Source: Novosphingobium meiothermophilum
Lineage (GTDB): Bacteria; Pseudomonadota; Alphaproteobacteria; Sphingomonadales; Sphingomonadaceae
Direction: 5' to 3'
DNA: 64,000 bases
Assembly: GCF_003171715.1 (NCBI RefSeq)
Contig: NZ_QGHL01000007.1
Coordinates: 62,001 to 126,000, forward strand
Positions 18,755 to 27,082 of this stretch are shown one piece after another (the first letter of the stretch is position 1; each line of letters starts with the position of its first letter). The translations under genes and the position numbers were made by a program. The notes beneath the pieces were generated by a model, which saw nothing but the letters and a program-made list of their open reading frames with translations, had not been told where the DNA came from and made no database searches.

Positions 18755-19120
18755 TTACGCGGCGTGGCGCACCGGAAGCCGGGCTGTGCTCGCCTCGCGG
18801 TAGTGCCTGATCGCAAACTCGCTCACCAGTCTTTCGAACACATCGTCGTGCAGGCGGCGTTCGAACTCAAGCCCGCTCACCCTCTCGCGGCTCCAGACCA
18901 CGAAGGCCAGCTTGGGTTGCAGGCCCGGCAGCAGGAGATAAAGCGGCTCGTCGATCCGCAGCTTCTCCAGCCCTTCGATGCGCGCGCCATAGGGGTTGAG
19001 ATCCTTGAGGATCACCGTCGAACGCTCGGCCCCACGCTTGCAGCGCACCGGCAGTTCGATGCCGACGCGCGGCGCGCGGCGTTTCGCGTCGAAATCGGGG
19101 TTCTCGGCATCCAGCCACAT
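18755..19120 (-). CDS. Single-domain PilZ protein, probable c-di-GMP effector
   Basis: 121-aa soluble protein that is almost entirely a PilZ domain. The N-terminal basic motif KRRAPRVGIELPVRC (residues about 13-27) matches the RxxxR c-di-GMP-binding element. The second motif reads DLNPYGARIEG, with Asn in place of Ser in DxSxxG. ATG 19120 is chosen because GGAGG lies 7 bases upstream; ATG 19126 overlaps that site. It could be an effector for the GGDEF proteins in this window, though none is adjacent. Confidence 0.82.
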   Translation of the reverse strand: MWLDAENPDFDAKRRAPRVGIELPVRCKRGAERSTVILKDLNPYGARIEGLEKLRIDEPLYLLLPGLQPKLAFVVWSRERVSGLEFERRLHDDVFERLVSEFAIRHYREASTARLPVRHAA

Positions 19121-19348
19121 GGTCATTCCTCCACTTGCGTTAACCAACGTGTGCAAGGACGGTCGGGATTTCATGCGTTTCAGAGCGGGAATGTGCGGAG
19201 CCTCAGGTAAACTTCGCGTTTCCTGCAAGCGCATGCGCCATGATTGCAAGTGCTGGCGTGCCCCGGCTTGCGCTGGATCAAGGCCCGACCGTCAGCACGG
19301 TCTAGAAGCCGGGACATCGGGCCATTCGGCCCGCAAGGAGACCCCAGA

Positions 19349-19888
19349 ATGTCCGATACCGCCGCCACGCTGGCTGAACTTGCTCCCGTCCGCCAGCTTG
19401 TCACGCGCGATGGCGCCGTGCTTGATGTGCGCTCGGCCTATGCCGAAGACGAGCCTGTGCTTGAAGCCTTCTTCGACCGGGTGAGCGACGAGGATCGCCG
19501 TTTCCGCTTTCTTGCCGCCAGCAGGCATGTCGGGCACGATCAGCTTGCGGCGATGACCCATGTGGATCATTGGCGCACCGAGAGCTTCCTTGCCTTTGCG
19601 CACGCTGACGGATCGCTTGTCGCATCGGCCATGCTGGCCTGCGATGCGGCGATGGACACGGGCGAGATTGCCGTCTCGATCCGGCGGGACTGGCGCGGTC
19701 GCGGCGTGGGCTGGGCCATGCTTGATCTTCTGGCCGAAGAAGCACGCAGGCGCGGCCTTGCGCGCGTGATCTCGATCGAGGACCGCGAAAACCATGCCGC
19801 CATCGAACTCGAACGCGAAAAGGGCTTCACGCCTCATGGGATCGAAGGCGATCCGCACCTCGTGATGCTGGAAAAACGGTTCCGCTAG
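19349..19888 (+). CDS. GNAT family N-acetyltransferase
   Basis: 179-aa acetyl-CoA-dependent transferase. The family motif A (IRRDWRGRGVGWAML, about residues 111-125) supplies the pyrophosphate-binding RxxGxG loop, and the ENHAAIELEREKGF segment is motif B. The substrate is unknown; GNATs fused to Pat-like proteins look similar at this domain, but here it stands alone. ATG 19349 has AAGGAG 8 bases upstream; the frame extends further back but without coding character. It is convergent with the Mur ligase. Confidence 0.85.
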   Translation: MSDTAATLAELAPVRQLVTRDGAVLDVRSAYAEDEPVLEAFFDRVSDEDRRFRFLAASRHVGHDQLAAMTHVDHWRTESFLAFAHADGSLVASAMLACDAAMDTGEIAVSIRRDWRGRGVGWAMLDLLAEEARRRGLARVISIEDRENHAAIELEREKGFTPHGIEGDPHLVMLEKRFR

Positions 19889-19937
19889 CCCTCGGGTCGC
19901 GCTCCGGGGGAAGGGCCGGAGCGAATCAGCACGGGGG

Positions 19938-19971
19938 GAGGCCGGATAGCGCGCCCGCGCGGTCCGGCCTC
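19938..19971. terminator. GC-rich hairpin between GNAT and Mur ligase genes
   Basis: GAGGCCGGA (19938-19946) pairs with TCCGGCCTC (19963-19971) around a 16-base loop. Another smaller stem, GCTCCGG/CCGGAGC, lies at about 19902-19923. Neither has a T-run. Position between convergent genes suggests a shared, possibly Rho-assisted, terminator. Confidence 0.45.
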
Positions 19972-19976
19972 ATGTT

Positions 19977-21416
19977 TCACAGCCGGGCCAGCAGATCGCT
20001 TGCAAACTGCGACAGGGTATCATCGCGCGCGCCCATCACCACCACGCGGTCTCCCGGCCGGGCGATTGCGGCGATGCGCCCGGCGCAGTCCGCGCGCAGC
20101 GGCACATGTTCGGCATTTGCCCCATGGGCGCGGATCATCGCCACGATCCGTTCCGAGCCGACCGAACGATCGACCGTGCCGCCGAAATAGACCGGATCGC
20201 ACAGGATCGTCACGTCCTCCGCTTCCATCCGCGAGGCGAACACTTTGGCCAGTTCCTCGCCCATCTGGCGCAAGGGGCCATAGCCATGCGGCTGGAAAAA
20301 GGCGATCACGCGGCCGGGATGCGCCTTGAGCGTGGCAAGCGTTGCCGCCACCTTTTCGGGGTTATGGCCGAAATCATCGATCACGGTGATGCCCGAAGCC
20401 GAGGTGCCGACAATGTCGAAGCGGCGGGCAAGCCCGGTGAAGCCACCAAGCCGTAGTGTGGCCTCGTCCATCGGCAATCCGGCAGCGGTTGCCGCTGCAA
20501 GCGCGGCAAGGGCATTGGCCAGATTGTGCCGGCCCGGAACCTGCAAGGCAAGGTCATGGAGCGTGCCGTCGCGCCGGTCGATCACGCGGGCGGCAATCGC
20601 GGTTGGCGTTTCGCGGACGGAGCCTGCCACCACGCCAATCGTCGCTTCGGCTGCGAAGCCAAAGGTGATCGCCTGCCGTGCATGGCCGATCAGCGCCATG
20701 CTTTCCGGGTCATCGGCATTGACCACGCCGACCTGCGCACTGGCAAGGAAATTACCAAACAGCTTGCGCAGTTCCTCAAGGCTCTTGTGATCGAGGCTCA
20801 CATTGTTGAGCACGGCAATAGCGGGCCGATAGAGCGCGATGGACCCGTCGCTTTCGTCCACCTCGGAAACGAAAGACCCGCCCCTGCCGACCCGCGCCGA
20901 GGCAAAGGGTGCATCAGGGGCGACGAAGTTCTTCATCACCGCGCCGTTCATGATCGTGGGGTCGCGTCCGGTGGCGGTCATGATCCAGCCGATCATGCCG
21001 GTGACGGTCGATTTGCCGCTGGTGCCGCCCACGGCAATGCCCTGCGGTGCCGCATTGAACAGCCGGGCAAGCAGTTCCGCCCGGCTCAAACGCTTGCAGC
21101 CCAGCGCCTTCGCGCGCACCACTTCGGGAACCGTGTCCTCCACCGCTGCCGAGGCGACGAGCACCTGATCGGCAGAGACAATGCCCGAACCGTCCTGCGC
21201 AAAGAGCCGGAATCCCATGCTTTCCAGCCAGCCAAACTTTTCCGGCGTGCGGCCCTGATCGCGGCTGCGGTCCGATCCGGCCACGCGCGCACCCATTCCG
21301 TGCAGGATCAGCGCCAGCGGCAGCATTCCCGATCCGCCGATGCCGCAGAAGAACCAGTCCTTCGCCGCAAGATCGGTCGGGGTGGCAAGTGCTTCGGCAA
21401 GTGCTTCGTCTGTCAT
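19977..21416 (-). CDS. mpl: Mur ligase family protein, probable Mpl (murein peptide ligase)
   Basis: 479-aa three-domain Mur ligase of the MurC/Mpl branch. It has the N-terminal Rossmann FCGIGGSGMLPLA, an ATP-binding loop GGTSGKSTVTGM (Ser where MurC has His: GTHGKTT), SEVDESDGS, LNNVSLDHKSLE and the C-terminal IDDFGHNPEKV. Mpl attaches recovered L-Ala-D-Glu-DAP tripeptide to UDP-MurNAc. I favour Mpl over MurC because the gene is outside any division/cell-wall cluster and is divergent from an LD-carboxypeptidase, the enzyme that makes the tripeptide. Both readings give the same reaction class; MurC remains possible. Confidence 0.75.
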   Translation of the reverse strand: MTDEALAEALATPTDLAAKDWFFCGIGGSGMLPLALILHGMGARVAGSDRSRDQGRTPEKFGWLESMGFRLFAQDGSGIVSADQVLVASAAVEDTVPEVVRAKALGCKRLSRAELLARLFNAAPQGIAVGGTSGKSTVTGMIGWIMTATGRDPTIMNGAVMKNFVAPDAPFASARVGRGGSFVSEVDESDGSIALYRPAIAVLNNVSLDHKSLEELRKLFGNFLASAQVGVVNADDPESMALIGHARQAITFGFAAEATIGVVAGSVRETPTAIAARVIDRRDGTLHDLALQVPGRHNLANALAALAAATAAGLPMDEATLRLGGFTGLARRFDIVGTSASGITVIDDFGHNPEKVAATLATLKAHPGRVIAFFQPHGYGPLRQMGEELAKVFASRMEAEDVTILCDPVYFGGTVDRSVGSERIVAMIRAHGANAEHVPLRADCAGRIAAIARPGDRVVVMGARDDTLSQFASDLLARL

Positions 21417-21505
21417 GGCATTCAGCGGTATGCGCCCGCGCCGCTGGTGACAACCACCCGATTGCTGCTTTCACCCGATACGGGAAAGCGGCTAGGGTTG
21501 CCTGC

Positions 21506-22348
21506 ATGAGCCGGAACATTGCCATCTGCGCCCCGTCAACGCCGTTCACGCGCGATGATGCGGCCCGCGTTGCGGGGCTCGCTGCGGCAGAGTTTCCCCG
21601 GCTCCGGCTTGCCTTTCACGATCAGTGCTTTGCCAGCGAGGGCCATTTTGCCGGGAGCGATGCAGTGCGCCTGGCCGCCTTCGTGGAGTGCGCCAATGAT
21701 CCCGCTTTTGATGCGGTGTGGTTCGTGCGCGGCGGCTATGGGGCCAACCGGATTGCACAGGATGCGCTGGCGCTGCTCTCTCCGGCGGCTTACGACAAGG
21801 TCTATCTCGGCTATTCCGATGGCGGCACGCTGCTGGCCGCGCTCTACCGCGCGCGCATCGGCAGGCAGGTTCATGCCCCAATGCCCACCGACATCCGCCG
21901 CGCCGGAGGTGATGCGGCGGTGCGCCGCACACTCGGCTGGCTCTCTGGCATGACCGATGGGCTGGAGCCGTCGCTCAGGGGCGATGGCAGGCCAGCGGTT
22001 GCCTTCAATCTCATGACCCTTGCCATGCTCTGCGGCACGCCCTTCATGCCCGATCTTTCGGGCCATGTGGTGATGGTCGAGGAAGTGGCCGAATATGATT
22101 ACGCGGTCGACCGGCTGCTGTTTCATGTCACCCACGCACTTGCGCCGATGAGCATTGCGGGCCTGCGTCTTGGCCGGGTGAGCGACGTGCCCGAAAACGA
22201 CCACCCTTTCGGCTGCACGGTCGAGGCCATGGCCCGGCACTGGTGCGCGCGCACGGGCATTGCCTTTCTGGGACCGGCCGATATCGGCCATGATGCTGCC
22301 AACAGGATCGTGCCCTTCGGCCTTGCCTCGGCGGCGGGGGCGCAATAG
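21506..22348 (+). CDS. ldcA: LD-carboxypeptidase, S66 family
   Basis: Cytosolic serine peptidase that removes the terminal D-Ala from murein tetrapeptides during recycling. Begins ICAPSTPFTRDDA as in the family. The nucleophile is Ser104 in GYSDGG, with the Glu of VMVEEVAEYDY and the His of DIGHDAANRIVPFG completing the unusual Ser-His-Glu triad. 280 aa is slightly shorter than P. aeruginosa LdcA (307). ATG 21506 was chosen by family start. It is divergent from the Mpl-like ligase, with about 90 bases between them for both promoters. Confidence 0.9.
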   Translation: MSRNIAICAPSTPFTRDDAARVAGLAAAEFPRLRLAFHDQCFASEGHFAGSDAVRLAAFVECANDPAFDAVWFVRGGYGANRIAQDALALLSPAAYDKVYLGYSDGGTLLAALYRARIGRQVHAPMPTDIRRAGGDAAVRRTLGWLSGMTDGLEPSLRGDGRPAVAFNLMTLAMLCGTPFMPDLSGHVVMVEEVAEYDYAVDRLLFHVTHALAPMSIAGLRLGRVSDVPENDHPFGCTVEAMARHWCARTGIAFLGPADIGHDAANRIVPFGLASAAGAQ

Positions 22349-22394
22349 GGGGGCGCGCCATTCATGGTGGTGGGCCGCACAAGAGGAGAGTGAG

Positions 22395-23330
22395 ATGCGC
22401 GCATTCGTGTTTCCGGGGCAGGGCAGCCAGAAGGTCGGCATGGGGCTTGAACTGGCCGAGGCGAGCGCTGCGGCCCGCGAGGTCTTCGAGGAAGTCGATG
22501 ATGCGCTGGGACAGAAGCTCTTCCAGATCATGAAGGAAGGCCCTGAAGACGTTCTGACCCTTACCGAAAATGCCCAGCCTGCCATCATGGCCAATGCCAT
22601 TGCGGTGCTGCGCGTGATGGAACGCGAAGGCGGCATAACGCTGGCCGAGAAGGCCGATTTCGTTGCCGGGCACAGCCTTGGCGAATACACCGCGCTGTGC
22701 GCTGCGGGCGCGTTCAGCCTTGCCGATACTGCGCGTCTGCTCAAGCTGCGCGGGCGGTCGATGCAGGCGGCCGTGCCGGTGGGCGAAGGCGCCATGTGCG
22801 CGTTGCTGGGCGCCGATATCGAAAAGGCGAGCGCACTGGCCGAGGCGGCGGCCGAAGGCGAAGTCTGCACCGTGGCCAATGACAACGATCCCACGCAGGT
22901 CGTGCTTTCGGGGCACCGCGGCGCGATTGAACGGGCAGTTGCCATGGTCAAGGATCACGGCATCAAGCGCGGTGTGCTTCTGCCGGTCTCCGCGCCGTTT
23001 CACTGCCCGCTGATGCAGCCTGCCGCCGAAGCCATGGCCGAGGCGTTCGAGAAAACACCGCCGTCGGCCCTGCGTATCGCGCTCTTCGCGAATGTCACTG
23101 CATCGGTTGTGACCGATCCGGCCGAGGTGAAGCGCCTGCTGGTCGAACAGGTTACGGGCCGCGTGCGCTGGCGTGAAAGCGCCATCGCCATGCAGGAAGC
23201 AGGTGTCGAACAGTTCATCGAACTGGGCGGCAAGGTGCTTGGCCCGATGGTCAACCGGACGCTGGCCGATGTTTCCGTCACCAGCGTGGTGGGCATGGCC
23301 GATATCGAAGCAATCCTGAAGGACATTTGA
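22395..23330 (+). CDS. fabD: Malonyl-CoA-acyl carrier protein transacylase
   Basis: Transfers malonyl from CoA to ACP, supplying chain extender for fatty acid synthesis. Starts MRAFVFPGQGSQKVGMG; nucleophile Ser94 in GHSLGEY; the catalytic His is in SAPFHCPLM. 311 aa, full length. ATG 22395 has GAGGAGA close upstream; longer frames reach into ldcA and are rejected. fabG follows 60 bases later. It may be co-transcribed with ldcA, since only 46 bases separate them. Confidence 0.97.
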   Translation: MRAFVFPGQGSQKVGMGLELAEASAAAREVFEEVDDALGQKLFQIMKEGPEDVLTLTENAQPAIMANAIAVLRVMEREGGITLAEKADFVAGHSLGEYTALCAAGAFSLADTARLLKLRGRSMQAAVPVGEGAMCALLGADIEKASALAEAAAEGEVCTVANDNDPTQVVLSGHRGAIERAVAMVKDHGIKRGVLLPVSAPFHCPLMQPAAEAMAEAFEKTPPSALRIALFANVTASVVTDPAEVKRLLVEQVTGRVRWRESAIAMQEAGVEQFIELGGKVLGPMVNRTLADVSVTSVVGMADIEAILKDI

Positions 23331-23390
23331 GTCAGGACCATCTGACAGGCATGGCGCGCCTTGCCGCGCACCGATCTAGTGGAGCGAGAT

Positions 23391-24155
23391 ATGGAACAGC
23401 GTCTTTTCGATCTGACCGGCATGACCGCCCTTGTCACCGGTGCTGCAGGCGGCATCGGCTCGGCAATCTGCCATGCCCTCGCGCGGCAGGGCGCGCGCAT
23501 TGCGCTGTCGGGCACCAACCCGGCCAAGCTGCGCGCCTTCCGTGATGAACTGAACGACACTTATGGTCACGATCATGTCGAGATCACCTGCGATCTTTCG
23601 AACACCGAACAGGTCGAACACCTCGTTCCGGCGGCGCTCGATACTTTCGGCAAGCTCGACATTCTGGTGAACAACGCCGGGATCACGCGCGACAATCTGG
23701 CCATGCGCATGAAGGACGAGGAATGGGATGCGGTCATCCGCGTCAACCTCGAAGCCGCGTTCCGCCTGATGCGGGCGGCCACCAAGCCGATGATGAAGGC
23801 GCGCTTCGGCCGCATTGTCTCTGTCACCAGCGTGGTCGGCGCGACCGGCAATCCGGGGCAGGTCAACTATGCCGCTGCCAAGGCGGGGCTGGTCGGCATG
23901 TCGAAGTCGCTCGGCCAGGAACTGGCAAGCCGGGGCGTGACGGTGAACTGCGTGGCGCCCGGCTTCATCCGCACCGCCATGACCGATGTTCTGCCCGATG
24001 CCCAGAAGGACGCGCTCAACGCCCGCATTCCGATGGGCCGCATGGGCGAGGGCGCAGATATCGGCGCGGCGGTCGCCTATCTCGCTTCCAGAGAGGCCGG
24101 ATACGTGACCGGGCAGACGCTGCACGTCAACGGCGGCATGGCGATGCTCTCCTGA
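23391..24155 (+). CDS. fabG: 3-oxoacyl-ACP reductase FabG
   Basis: NADPH-dependent SDR that reduces 3-ketoacyl-ACP. Cofactor loop TGAAGGIG (residues about 15-22), NNAG at about 90, and active-site Ser in SVTSVVG, with Tyr and Lys in NYAAAKAG. 254 aa and the VTGQTLHVNGGMAM end are typical. ATG 23391 has GGAGCGAG upstream. It directly follows fabD; the acpP/fabF genes often found next are absent and dnaN lies downstream instead. Confidence 0.96.
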   Translation: MEQRLFDLTGMTALVTGAAGGIGSAICHALARQGARIALSGTNPAKLRAFRDELNDTYGHDHVEITCDLSNTEQVEHLVPAALDTFGKLDILVNNAGITRDNLAMRMKDEEWDAVIRVNLEAAFRLMRAATKPMMKARFGRIVSVTSVVGATGNPGQVNYAAAKAGLVGMSKSLGQELASRGVTVNCVAPGFIRTAMTDVLPDAQKDALNARIPMGRMGEGADIGAAVAYLASREAGYVTGQTLHVNGGMAMLS

Positions 24156-24195
24156 GGCGGATTTCGGGGGTTTTATCCCCAGTTTAGGGCACAAG

Positions 24196-24224
24196 GGCGG
24201 GACCGGTGCTTGCCGAGTCCCGCC
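24196..24224 (+). terminator. Hairpin after fabG
   Basis: GGCGGGAC (24196-24203) pairs with GTCCCGCC (24217-24224) around a 13-base loop. There is no T-run. It sits between fabG and dnaN and may end the fabD-fabG transcript or lie in the dnaN leader. Confidence 0.45.
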
Positions 24225-24334
24225 TCTGCGTTAAGACAGGCAGTCCGAACCAGATGCCGGGGTCGTGATTCCCCGGCTCAACCATATTCACGGGGCAGGG
24301 CTTCGGCCCGGTCCTCCGGGGGATCGAGACGAGA

Positions 24335-25462
24335 ATGAAGGCGACGATTGAACGCGCGACGCTCCTGCGCTGCCTGTCCCACGTCCAGTCGGTGGTGGAA
24401 CGCCGCAATACCATTCCGATCCTGTCGAACGTGCTGATCGAGGCTTCGCCCGACAGCACCGTTCGCCTGATGGCGACCGACCTTGATCTCCAGATTGTCG
24501 AGACCATGCCCGCCAAGCGTGTGGAAACGCCCGGCGCCATCACGGTTTCGGCGCATCTCCTGTTCGACATCGCGCGCAAGCTGCCCGATGGCAGCGAAGT
24601 GAGCCTTGAGACGACCGACAACCGGATGATCGTAAAGGCCAACCGCAGCCGCTTCCAGTTGCCCACGCTGCCGCGCGACGATTTTCCCGTGATCGTGGAA
24701 GGCGATCTGCCCACCAGCTTCGAGATCCCCGCGCGCACGCTTGCCGAACTGATCGACCGCACACGCTTTGCCATTTCCACGGAAGAGACGCGCTATTATC
24801 TGAACGGCATCTTCCTGCACGTCTCGGATGAGGCCCAGCCCGTTCTCAAGGCGGCCGCAACGGATGGCCACCGGCTGGCGCGCTTCACCATTCCCCGCCC
24901 CGATGGCGCGGAAGGAATGCCCGATGTGATCGTGCCGCGCAAATGCGTGGGCGAACTGCGAAAACTGCTTGAAGACGTGCTGGATTCGGCGGTGCTGGTC
25001 GATCTTTCCGCAAGCAAGGTGCGCTTCACCCTGGGCGGCGAAAATGGCGTTGTGCTGACCAGCAAACTGATCGATGGCACTTTCCCGGATTACAGCCGCG
25101 TGATCCCCACCGCCAACGACAAGCTGCTGAAACTCGATCCGCGCGCCTTCTACGAAGGCGTGGATCGTGTGGCCACCATCGCCACCGAAAAGACCCGCGC
25201 GGTCAAGATGGCGCTCGATAATGATCGCGTCACGCTGTCTGTCACCAGCCCGGACAATGGCACCGCCGCCGAAGAACTGCCCGCCAGCTATGGCGCGGCA
25301 GGCTTCGAGATCGGCTTCAACGCAGGCTATCTCAAGGATATCCTCAGCCAGATCGATGGTGATACCGTGGAACTGCATCTTGCCGATGCGGGCGCACCCA
25401 CCCTTATCCGCAAGGACGACAAGAGCCCGGCGCTTTATGTGCTGATGCCCATGCGGGTTTGA
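24335..25462 (+). CDS. dnaN: DNA polymerase III beta subunit (sliding clamp)
   Basis: Ring-shaped processivity clamp of the replisome. It begins MKATIERATLLRCLSHVQSVVERRNTIPIL-like, with TDGHRLAR in the middle domain (about residue 170) and the clamp C-terminus PALYVLMPMRV. 375 aa, full length. It is not next to dnaA or recF as in many bacteria, which is usual for alphaproteobacteria. Preceded by a 179-base gap from fabG that should hold its promoter. Confidence 0.97.
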   Translation: MKATIERATLLRCLSHVQSVVERRNTIPILSNVLIEASPDSTVRLMATDLDLQIVETMPAKRVETPGAITVSAHLLFDIARKLPDGSEVSLETTDNRMIVKANRSRFQLPTLPRDDFPVIVEGDLPTSFEIPARTLAELIDRTRFAISTEETRYYLNGIFLHVSDEAQPVLKAAATDGHRLARFTIPRPDGAEGMPDVIVPRKCVGELRKLLEDVLDSAVLVDLSASKVRFTLGGENGVVLTSKLIDGTFPDYSRVIPTANDKLLKLDPRAFYEGVDRVATIATEKTRAVKMALDNDRVTLSVTSPDNGTAAEELPASYGAAGFEIGFNAGYLKDILSQIDGDTVELHLADAGAPTLIRKDDKSPALYVLMPMRV

Positions 25463-25532
25463 TCGCCATCGCAAGACAGCATGAAGGCTGTGCAGGGCGG
25501 GCAAAGGGTTAACCGGTTCCTGCCAGCCGCAC

Positions 25533-25561
25533 CGGTAATCCCGGCAATGTCCTGATTACCG
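25533..25561. repeat. Inverted repeat upstream of globin-coupled receptor
   Basis: CGGTAATC (25533-25540) and GATTACCG (25554-25561) are perfect inverted copies separated by 13 bases. It lies about 50 bases upstream of the chemoreceptor start and 70 bases past dnaN. It could be a regulator site for the receptor or a T-less dnaN terminator. Confidence 0.4.
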
Positions 25562-25612
25562 TGTTTGAACCGAACCCGTGGGAAATGTCATGCGTCCCAG
25601 GAGTTCACGTTC

Positions 25613-27070
25613 ATGTCGCACGCACACGATGCCGAAACCGCTGCCCGGAAGCTGAAGTTCTTCAATATCGGGTCCGAGGATCTTTCCCGGTTCGCGCATA
25701 TTGCCGAGGCCATGCGGCGTCATGCCCCGCCCGCGCTTGACGCTCTTTACGACCAGATCGCCGCAACGCCGGAAACCGCGCGCTTCTTCGGTTCGCGCCA
25801 GATGATGAAGCACGCGCGTGACAAGCAGATCGATCACTGGGCCGCGATGTTCGGCGGTGGCGTTGATGCACGCTACTTCGAAAGCGCTGAGCGCGTGGGC
25901 AACATCCACGCTCGCATCGGGCTGGAGCCGGGCTGGTATATCGGCGCCTATGCCACGGTTCTGGAACGCATCGTCAATGCCATGTTCTCCGGCTTCGGCG
26001 CCTTCTTCCGCCGTCGGCAGATCGCGCGTTCGGTCGGGTCGATGATAAAGATGGCCCTGCTCGACATGGAAGTGGCGCTGTCGAGCTATTTCAAGGCCGA
26101 AGAAGCTGCCCGCATTGCCGTGATCGACGAGGTCAGCGGCGCGCTCAAGGCCATGGCCTCAGGCGATTTTGCCACAAGGGTTCCGGACCTTCCCGCTGCC
26201 TTTGCCGAATTGCAGAAGCACCTCGACGGGATGCGGCTTCAGGTTTCGGGCGTGCTGGCCGATGTCGCGGACACGTCGGGATCGGTGGATCTGGGGGCGC
26301 GGGAAATCCGGCAGGCGTCCGATGATCTGGCCCGCCGCACCGAACAGCAGGCTGCCAGCCTCGAGGAAGCCTCCGCAGCGATGACCACACTGGCCGCCAC
26401 GGTCCGCTCCGCGGCCGACGATGCGCAGCACATGCACGGTTCGGTCCAGCAGGCCCATGGCGAGGCTTTGCGCGGCGGAGAAGTGGTGGGCGAGGCCGTA
26501 TCGGCAATGAACGACATTCACACCTCGGCGCAGGAAATCGGCAAGATCATCTCGGTGATTGATGGCATTGCCTTCCAGACCAACCTGCTTGCCCTCAACG
26601 CGGGGGTCGAGGCAGCCCGCGCGGGCGATGCAGGGCGCGGCTTTGCCGTGGTCGCCACCGAAGTGCGCGCCCTTGCCCAGCGCACCGCCGATGCCGCGCG
26701 CGACATCAAGCAGCTCATCAGCCAAAGCTCGGTCCAGGTGGAGCGCGGCGTCAGTCTTGTCGGCCAGACGGGCGAGACATTCGCCGTCATCGTCGATCAG
26801 GTGGGCCACGTCGCCCAGCTTGCCAGCAACATCGCCCGCATGGCGCACGAACAGGCCGCAAGCATCGGGCAAGTGCGCGAAACCGTGCGCGAGATGGACA
26901 CGATGACCCAGCAGAATGCCGCCATGGTCGAGCAAGCCACCGCCGCAGCGCGCAGCCTTGCTGGCGAGGCCGACCGGCTGTCCACGCTCGTGTCGCGCTT
27001 TCGGCTTGAGCAGCAGGGCGCACAGCAGCAGAGCGGGGCGGGGGCCGCGCGGCTCCTTCACGCGGCCTGA
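25613..27070 (+). CDS. Globin-coupled methyl-accepting chemotaxis protein (HemAT-like)
   Basis: Soluble heme-based oxygen sensor with a chemoreceptor output. Residues 1-160 are a sensor-globin/protoglobin domain: the proximal heme ligand is His99 in NIHARIGLEPGWYIGAY, the hallmark of HemAT and related sensors. There is no transmembrane segment. A short HAMP-like linker (about 175-225) leads to the MCP signalling domain with the hairpin tip IAFQTNLLALNAGVEAARAG and a methylation-helix-like Ala/Glu-rich region. 485 aa. ATG 25613 has AGGAG 9 bases upstream; an upstream TTG frame is unlikely. No che genes are nearby, so its CheW/CheA partners are encoded elsewhere. Confidence 0.93.
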   Translation: MSHAHDAETAARKLKFFNIGSEDLSRFAHIAEAMRRHAPPALDALYDQIAATPETARFFGSRQMMKHARDKQIDHWAAMFGGGVDARYFESAERVGNIHARIGLEPGWYIGAYATVLERIVNAMFSGFGAFFRRRQIARSVGSMIKMALLDMEVALSSYFKAEEAARIAVIDEVSGALKAMASGDFATRVPDLPAAFAELQKHLDGMRLQVSGVLADVADTSGSVDLGAREIRQASDDLARRTEQQAASLEEASAAMTTLAATVRSAADDAQHMHGSVQQAHGEALRGGEVVGEAVSAMNDIHTSAQEIGKIISVIDGIAFQTNLLALNAGVEAARAGDAGRGFAVVATEVRALAQRTADAARDIKQLISQSSVQVERGVSLVGQTGETFAVIVDQVGHVAQLASNIARMAHEQAASIGQVRETVREMDTMTQQNAAMVEQATAAARSLAGEADRLSTLVSRFRLEQQGAQQQSGAGAARLLHAA

Positions 27071-27082
27071 ACCGGGGCGGCT

